Source of the DNA: Labilibaculum sp.
Lineage (GTDB): Bacteria > Bacteroidota > Bacteroidia > Bacteroidales > Marinifilaceae
DNA length: 11,992 bases
Direction of reading: 5' to 3'
Assembly: GCA_016743925.1 (NCBI GenBank)
Contig: JADGFH010000103.1
Location: forward strand, 1-11,992
In this document: positions 7,599 through 11,992 of the stretch, in pieces
How the letters are laid out: each line of letters starts with the position of its first letter
Numbering within the stretch: position 1 is the stretch's first letter
Made by a program: the position numbers and the translations under genes
Notes under the pieces: model-generated
The model's database searches: none
Told to the model about the DNA's origin: nothing
The model's input: the letters and a program-made list of their open reading frames with translations, nothing else

Positions 7599-9017
7599 TT
7601 ATCTTATTTTTGATCGAATATCCATTAACAAATGATCTCTTACATCCAATAAATTTTCAGAAAAACCAACCTTATAAATATGCGGACTAATAAATCGCTT
7701 GTGTCCATCTGGCAATTGAGCAAATCTTTTTCTTAAGTAAGCATTAATTTCAGCTGGAGTTTGGTTTTCAATCAACACTTCTCCATTTTCCATTACCTTA
7801 CTTGTAAGTACTTCGCATTTATAATTTGTTACGTAAGTATTTTTGTGCGTGTGAAAAGCATGAAACAATCGGTTAGTAGATTCCTCATTTTCCAAAAGAA
7901 CTCCATCCCTAAAGAACATTCCTTCTTCATCAAAATATCGAACGACCTTTTTCTTTCCAGGCATGGTAATCTTCTCAATATTCTCAGATATTTTCAAACG
8001 AGGAACCCCATTATTCTGAACCAATTTATACACTCCATCCAATGCTCCAGTATCTTTCCCTGTCACCAATTCGGTCCCAATACCATAACCATCTAATTGT
8101 GCTCCTTGTTCGTTCAAACTCTTAATAACATATTCATTTAACTGATTCGATGCAATTATCTTCACGTATTCTAATCCTGCCTCATTCAACATTTTTCTAG
8201 CTTTCTGGCTTAAATAAGCTAAGTCACCACTGTCCAAACGAATACCGATCATTTTATGTCCTTCTGCTTCTAACTCTTTAGCAACTTTTATCGCATTCGG
8301 AACTCCAGATCTCAATGTGTTGTAAGTGTCAACAAGTAAAACTGTTTGATCTGGATTGATATTGGCATACTGACGGAAAGCGTCCAATTCATAATCAAAA
8401 CTCTGAATCCATGAATGAGCTTGAGTTCCCGTTACCGGAATATTGTAATTAAAAGCACTGTAAACATTCGAAGTTGTATTAGCTCCTCCTATTATTGCAG
8501 CGCGACTTGCGTGTATGCCGCCCAATCCTTGTGCCCTTCTCAAACCAAAATCAGTAAATTCTTTTTCGCCTATTACATTTCTAATTCGGCAGGCTTTTGT
8601 AGCAATAAGCGATTGAAAATTAAGGTAATTCAATAATAAAGTTTCAACCAATTGAGCTTCAATAATATTTCCTTCAACTCGAACGATCGGTTCATTCGGA
8701 AATACAATTTCACCTTCGCGCATACTATAAATAGTAGCAGAAAATTTAAAATCTATTAGGTAATCAAGAAATTCATCTTTCAATCCTGTTTTCTTCAGAA
8801 AATCAATATTTTCTTTACTATAATTAAAAGTTTTTAATATTTGAAGCAAGTCTTGCAAACCAGCAAATACAAGATAACCACCATCATACGGATTAGTTCT
8901 ATAATAGTAATCAAAAACGGTTTGTTCATCTTTTTTACCACTCAAAAAATATCCCTGAGCCATGGTTAGCTCATAATAATCGGTATATAAGCCTGAGTTT
9001 TCTGTTAATGTGTTCAT
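7599..9017 (-). CDS. pncB: Nicotinate phosphoribosyltransferase
   Basis: A 472-residue cytosolic enzyme of the Preiss-Handler NAD salvage route, forming nicotinate mononucleotide from nicotinate and PRPP, with ATP hydrolysis helping the reaction. The N-terminal TDYYELTMAQGYF (12-24) is the family opening. FGLRRAQG (157-164) and SRAAIIGGANTTSN (171-184) line the active site. GTQAHSW (197-203) holds His201, the likely equivalent of the phosphorylated histidine. IRLDSGDLAYLS (259-270) and GYGIGTELVTG (310-320) form the phosphoribosyl-binding region. The length fits the longer bacterial type rather than the shorter E. coli PncB. The ATG at 9017 follows an AT-rich leader. It is the first gene of the minus-strand run and is divergent from the MFS gene across a 174-base gap. 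Confidence 0.95.
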   Translation of the reverse strand: MNTLTENSGLYTDYYELTMAQGYFLSGKKDEQTVFDYYYRTNPYDGGYLVFAGLQDLLQILKTFNYSKENIDFLKKTGLKDEFLDYLIDFKFSATIYSMREGEIVFPNEPIVRVEGNIIEAQLVETLLLNYLNFQSLIATKACRIRNVIGEKEFTDFGLRRAQGLGGIHASRAAIIGGANTTSNVYSAFNYNIPVTGTQAHSWIQSFDYELDAFRQYANINPDQTVLLVDTYNTLRSGVPNAIKVAKELEAEGHKMIGIRLDSGDLAYLSQKARKMLNEAGLEYVKIIASNQLNEYVIKSLNEQGAQLDGYGIGTELVTGKDTGALDGVYKLVQNNGVPRLKISENIEKITMPGKKKVVRYFDEEGMFFRDGVLLENEESTNRLFHAFHTHKNTYVTNYKCEVLTSKVMENGEVLIENQTPAEINAYLRKRFAQLPDGHKRFISPHIYKVGFSENLLDVRDHLLMDIRSKIR

Positions 9018-9042
9018 TCGATTAAATTAAATAAAATCTTGC

Positions 9043-9050
9043 TAAAGATA
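9043..9050 (-). promoter_or_regulatory. Possible -7 element for pncB
   Basis: On the minus strand this reads TATCTTTA, matching TAnnTTT of the Bacteroidota -7 box, about 26 bases before the pncB ATG. No convincing TTTG -33 element lies at the proper distance, so support is weak. The rest of the 174-base divergent gap shows no riboswitch or coding sequence that I can recognise. Confidence 0.3.
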
Positions 9051-9117
9051 AGGAATATCTGCTATTATGCCCAGAAATGTAATACTGATATCTTTAAATG
9101 AAACATGATATATGCTT

Positions 9118-9148
9118 TTTGTTTCTAATGGGATTAATCTTACTTTAG
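9118..9148 (+). promoter_or_regulatory. Bacteroidota-type promoter of the first MFS gene
   Basis: TTTG (9118-9121), a 19-base spacer and TACTTTAG (9141-9148) form a close match to the TTTG / TAnnTTTG consensus, with one mismatch in the -7 box. Transcription would begin near 9155, giving a leader of about 37 bases. The same layout recurs before the second MFS gene. Confidence 0.65.
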
Positions 9149-9191
9149 CGACCCTTAAACAAATACTCAACATTAACAGAAAATAAAAGAT

Positions 9192-10640
9192 ATGACTGAA
9201 ACAATAAGACAAAGCCTCCGAGACTCGAAGGTAGCAAGATGGTCAGCATTGGGGATAATTTCTATTACCATGTTTGCTGGTTATTTTTTAACCGATGTAA
9301 TGTCTCCATTAAAACCGATGCTCGAAGCAGAGTTTGGATGGTCAAGCACAACCTATGGGATTTTCACAAGTGCCTACGGGTGGTTTAATGTATTCTTATT
9401 AATGCTCATTTTCGGAGGAATAATCCTTGACAGAATGGGTGTACGTTTTACAGGATTAATGTCGTCGGGTATTATGGTATTGGGTGCTGCAATTAAATAT
9501 TGGGCCGTTTCAAATCCAACCCTGGTTACCGATACAACCTTCGGTATGCACAGTCAAGTATTTTATGCGTCTATCGGATTCGCTATTTTTGCTATTGGAG
9601 TGGAAATTGCTGGAATCACGGTGTCTAAAATTATTGTAAAATGGTTTAAAGGTTACGAAATGGCTTTTGCTATGGGTATGCAAATGGCTGTTGCCAGATT
9701 AGGAACCATGCTAGCATTGGTTGCTCCTGTACCATTAGCAATGTACTTCTCAGATGTTCACACACAAGTTGAAAGCGGGCAATTGGTTGAAAAAATGGGA
9801 CCAAGTATTTCTGCACCTCTTGCATTTGGTTTGTTATTATTGGTTATTGGTTTTATTGCATTTTTTATCTATATGTCTATGGATAAAAAGTTAGATCTAT
9901 CGGAAGCTGTTGATAACAAGGAAGAAAAAAAGCCTTCTACGTTAAGTGACTTAATGTCGGGTATATTCTCAGATTTACGATTAATTATTGGAAATAAAGG
10001 ATTTTGGTTAATAGCTGTTTTGTGTGTATTATTTTATTCCTCAGTTTTCCCATTTATAAAGTATGCTGCCGATTTAATGGTTAATAAATATGGCTTAGAT
10101 CAAAATATAGCAGGTACTATTCCTGGTTTATTACCATTAGGAACACTATTCTTAACCCCTATTTTTGGTGGAATTTATGACAAGAAAGGTAAAGGAGCAA
10201 CTATAATGATTATAGGAGCAATTCTTATTTTAATTGTACACTCTATTTTCTCCTTACCAATCTTAAACTATTGGTATGTAGCAGTTGTTTTAACTATCAT
10301 TTTAGGAATTGCATTATCACTTGTGCCATCAGCAATGTGGCCATCGGTACCAAAAATCATTCCTGAAAAACAATTGGGAACAGCTTTTTCTCTAATTTTC
10401 TGGATTCAAAACTGGGGATTAATGGGAATTCCATATTTAATTGGTGTTGTTCTTGATAAGTCGAATCCTCAAGTTGCAATTGCTAAAGCAGCAGGAGCAG
10501 AAGTACCTCTTTACGATTACACAAACCCAATGTTGATTTTTGCAGGCTTAGGAGCTTTAGCAATAATAGTTGGTTATCTATTGAAACGTGAAGACAGAAT
10601 TAAAGGATACGGACTTCAATTGCCAAATATTCAAAAATAA
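9192..10640 (+). CDS. MFS transporter resembling the MFSD1 dipeptide-transporter group
   Basis: A 482-residue inner-membrane carrier with about 12 hydrophobic helices and a cytosolic loop at about 230-265. MFS motif A appears as GGIILDRMGVR (75-85), with its second-half counterpart GGIYDKKGKGA (326-336). Several stretches recall eukaryotic MFSD1, a lysosomal dipeptide uniporter: AYGWFNVFL (61-69), VKWFKGYEMAFAMGMQMAVARLG (149-171), ALSLVPSAMWPSVPKIIPEKQLGTAFS (374-400) and IQNWGL (405-410). The resemblance is from memory of that family and was not aligned. The N-terminus MTETIRQSLRDS is almost repeated in the next gene, so the two are tandem paralogues. It has its own promoter and a terminator 18 bases after the stop. 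Small peptides are the likeliest substrate by family; other organic solutes are possible. NCBI-style annotation would probably say only MFS transporter. Confidence 0.9.
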   Translation: MTETIRQSLRDSKVARWSALGIISITMFAGYFLTDVMSPLKPMLEAEFGWSSTTYGIFTSAYGWFNVFLLMLIFGGIILDRMGVRFTGLMSSGIMVLGAAIKYWAVSNPTLVTDTTFGMHSQVFYASIGFAIFAIGVEIAGITVSKIIVKWFKGYEMAFAMGMQMAVARLGTMLALVAPVPLAMYFSDVHTQVESGQLVEKMGPSISAPLAFGLLLLVIGFIAFFIYMSMDKKLDLSEAVDNKEEKKPSTLSDLMSGIFSDLRLIIGNKGFWLIAVLCVLFYSSVFPFIKYAADLMVNKYGLDQNIAGTIPGLLPLGTLFLTPIFGGIYDKKGKGATIMIIGAILILIVHSIFSLPILNYWYVAVVLTIILGIALSLVPSAMWPSVPKIIPEKQLGTAFSLIFWIQNWGLMGIPYLIGVVLDKSNPQVAIAKAAGAEVPLYDYTNPMLIFAGLGALAIIVGYLLKREDRIKGYGLQLPNIQK

Positions 10641-10657
10641 TCTTATTAAATACATTC

Positions 10658-10688
10658 AAAAAAGCCACCTCAAAAAGGTGGCTTTTTT
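10658..10688 (+). terminator. Intrinsic terminator between the two MFS genes
   Basis: A 13-pair perfect stem (10658-10670 with 10676-10688) has core GCCACCT/AGGTGGC, loop CAAAA, and flanking A6 and T6 tracts. It is symmetrical and could work in both directions. It separates the tandem MFS genes into independent units. Confidence 0.92.
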
Positions 10689-10714
10689 ACATAGCAGTTA
10701 TCAAGGATATCTGA

Positions 10715-10745
10715 TTTGTTTTTTTATTCATTTATCTTAATTTAG
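10715..10745 (+). promoter_or_regulatory. Bacteroidota-type promoter of the second MFS gene
   Basis: TTTG (10715-10718), a 19-base spacer ending in ATCT, then TAATTTAG (10738-10745). Both boxes and the spacing mirror the promoter of the first MFS gene. In both cases an ACC(T)CTTAAAC-like stretch follows close to the predicted transcription start. Confidence 0.62.
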
Positions 10746-10786
10746 TAACCTCTTAAACCTGAGTTTAATTTAAAAATATAACGAAA

Positions 10787-11992
10787 ATGACAGAAACATT
10801 AAAAAGAACGTTGCGCGACTCATCGGCAATGCGTTGGGCAATGTTAATCCTCCTTTCGGGGCTGACTTTTAGTACCTACTGGTTTCAGGATTTCTTCTCT
10901 GGCCTAAAAGGTTTGATGGAATCAGAAATGGGATTTTCCAGTGAAGAATTTGGTCTAATTCTTGGATTAACCACAATTGCGAATATGTTTGGTATGATCA
11001 TAATTGGTGGTATCATGCTTGATAAATGGGGAATTCGAGTTGCCGGTATTGTATTTGGTGGAATTGCCGTTTTAGGTGGCGCCATTTCAGCATTAGCTGC
11101 TTCTGGATTCTTTGGAAATGATCATGATACCATGTTAAACATGATTATTGTAGGTCGCGTGCTTTTTGGTTCTGGCCTTGAAGTTGTATGTGTAGTAGCG
11201 ACAAGAACAATTGTAAAATGGTTTAAAGGATACGATCTTGCACTTGCCATGGCTATCAATATGGGATTTGGTCGATTAGGTAGTGCTATGGGTACTGCTC
11301 TTTCATTAGATATTGGAGGTGGATCTGTTTCTCCTGCTGTTACTTTCGCAGCAACTCTTATTGGTCTAGCTCTTATCATGTTTCTAATTTATACTGTATT
11401 TGATAGCAAGCTTGACAAACAAGAACGCGCTATTAATGATGAGAAAAGTGGTGAAGTTTGTGATCCAGAAGAAGATTTTAAGTTCTCAGATTTAATTACC
11501 TTAATCAAGAACAAGTCATTTTTATACATTGCTCTTCTTTGTGTAACTTTTTACGCTGCAATTTTTCCATTTATGCAATATGCTCCCGATTTGTTGATTA
11601 ACAAATTTGGTTTCACACAAGATCTCCCTCAAGCAGGAGAAGTTATTTTATGGGGAAGTAAAGCTATAGGAGCAGCAAGCGTTTACATCGTATTCTTCTT
11701 ATTCGCAATTTTATTTGCTGTTGTTCCTAACAACTTTGAAAATAAACAAACTCGATTATTATTTAAAGCTGGAGCATTAATAGCATTCTGTGCATATTTG
11801 TTTGTGATGAAAGATATTTTAGCAATTTGGTTAGGTAACGGTGCTAAAACAGCGAGTTTAATTCCTCTTGGAACAATTATATTCACTCCTATTTTTGGTA
11901 ATTTTGTAGATAAAAAAGGAAAAGCAGCATCACTAATGATTCTTGGATCATTACTTCTGATTTTTGCTCATATCTCTCTATCAGTACTAGAC
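10787..11992 (+). CDS. MFS transporter, paralogue of the preceding gene, with an internal insertion; 3'-truncated
   Basis: The frame is open from the ATG at 10787 to the window edge (402 codons), so the C-terminal helices are missing. The opening MTETLKRTLRDS is nearly that of the upstream MFS protein. Motif A is GGIMLDKWGIR (74-84), and VKWFKGYDLALAMAINMGFGRLG (143-165) matches the paralogue, as do FYAAIFPFMQYAPDLLINKFG (255-275) and PLGTIIFTPIFGNFVDKKGKAA (360-381). Between the last two blocks are about 73 residues (roughly 281-353, nt 11627-11845) absent from the paralogue. They hold two hydrophobic stretches, about 298-314 and 325-341, joined by a polar NNFENKQTR loop. It is therefore expected to have two extra membrane segments between the usual helices 7 and 8. 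The substrate is unknown; by family, small peptides are possible. It has its own promoter after the terminator. Confidence 0.9.
   Translation, partial: MTETLKRTLRDSSAMRWAMLILLSGLTFSTYWFQDFFSGLKGLMESEMGFSSEEFGLILGLTTIANMFGMIIIGGIMLDKWGIRVAGIVFGGIAVLGGAISALAASGFFGNDHDTMLNMIIVGRVLFGSGLEVVCVVATRTIVKWFKGYDLALAMAINMGFGRLGSAMGTALSLDIGGGSVSPAVTFAATLIGLALIMFLIYTVFDSKLDKQERAINDEKSGEVCDPEEDFKFSDLITLIKNKSFLYIALLCVTFYAAIFPFMQYAPDLLINKFGFTQDLPQAGEVILWGSKAIGAASVYIVFFLFAILFAVVPNNFENKQTRLLFKAGALIAFCAYLFVMKDILAIWLGNGAKTASLIPLGTIIFTPIFGNFVDKKGKAASLMILGSLLLIFAHISLSVLD

Noticed and set aside
7761..8636. Plus-strand open frames of 73 and 111 codons opposite pncB
   Set aside because: The pncB frame has all its family motifs; these are antisense shadows with no recognisable domain.
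10885..11886. Minus-strand open frames of 66-85 codons opposite the second MFS gene
   Set aside because: The plus-strand frame is continuous from 10787 to the edge and clearly encodes a transporter, so these are shadows.

Overview
The window looks like chromosomal DNA of an AT-rich, free-living (probably marine) Bacteroidota, perhaps near Marinifilaceae/Marinilabiliales; the family placement is inference. The evidence is a hybrid two-component regulator with a C-terminal AraC domain, promoter-like motifs close to the Bacteroidota TTTG / TAnnTTTG consensus, few strong Shine-Dalgarno sites, and a Tat-exported Gfo/Idh/MocA oxidoreductase. I see no rRNA, tRNA, CRISPR array, insertion sequence or prophage, and no gene-free stretch over 300 bases.

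Region 1 (1-4255, plus strand) is a compact three-gene cluster. It begins with the 3' part of a hybrid histidine kinase/response regulator/AraC protein cut by the window edge. Nine bases later comes a membrane-anchored tetraheme NapC/NrfH-type cytochrome c fused to a SUMF1 (formylglycine-enzyme-like) domain without the catalytic cysteines. A Gfo/Idh/MocA oxidoreductase with a twin-arginine signal and possible lipobox follows. Together they suggest a regulated redox module at the periplasmic face of the inner membrane. This is the most unusual part of the window.

Region 2 (4256-5938) is a stand-alone pepD gene for a cytosolic Xaa-His (M20C) dipeptidase. It has a strong ribosome binding site and a GNRA-capped intrinsic terminator.

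Region 3 (5945-9017, minus strand) is a likely operon, transcribed from pncB (nicotinate phosphoribosyltransferase, NAD salvage) through a D-threonine aldolase/D-serine dehydratase-like PLP enzyme to a small DUF2062 membrane protein. It converges on pepD.

Region 4 (9018-11992, plus strand) holds two tandem paralogous MFS transporters resembling the MFSD1 (dipeptide transporter) group. Each has its own promoter of matching architecture, TTTG-N19-TANTTTAG, and they are separated by a terminator. The second runs off the window edge and carries an insertion of about 73 residues, with two extra hydrophobic segments, that its paralogue lacks. With pepD nearby, a role in peptide uptake or export is possible but not shown.
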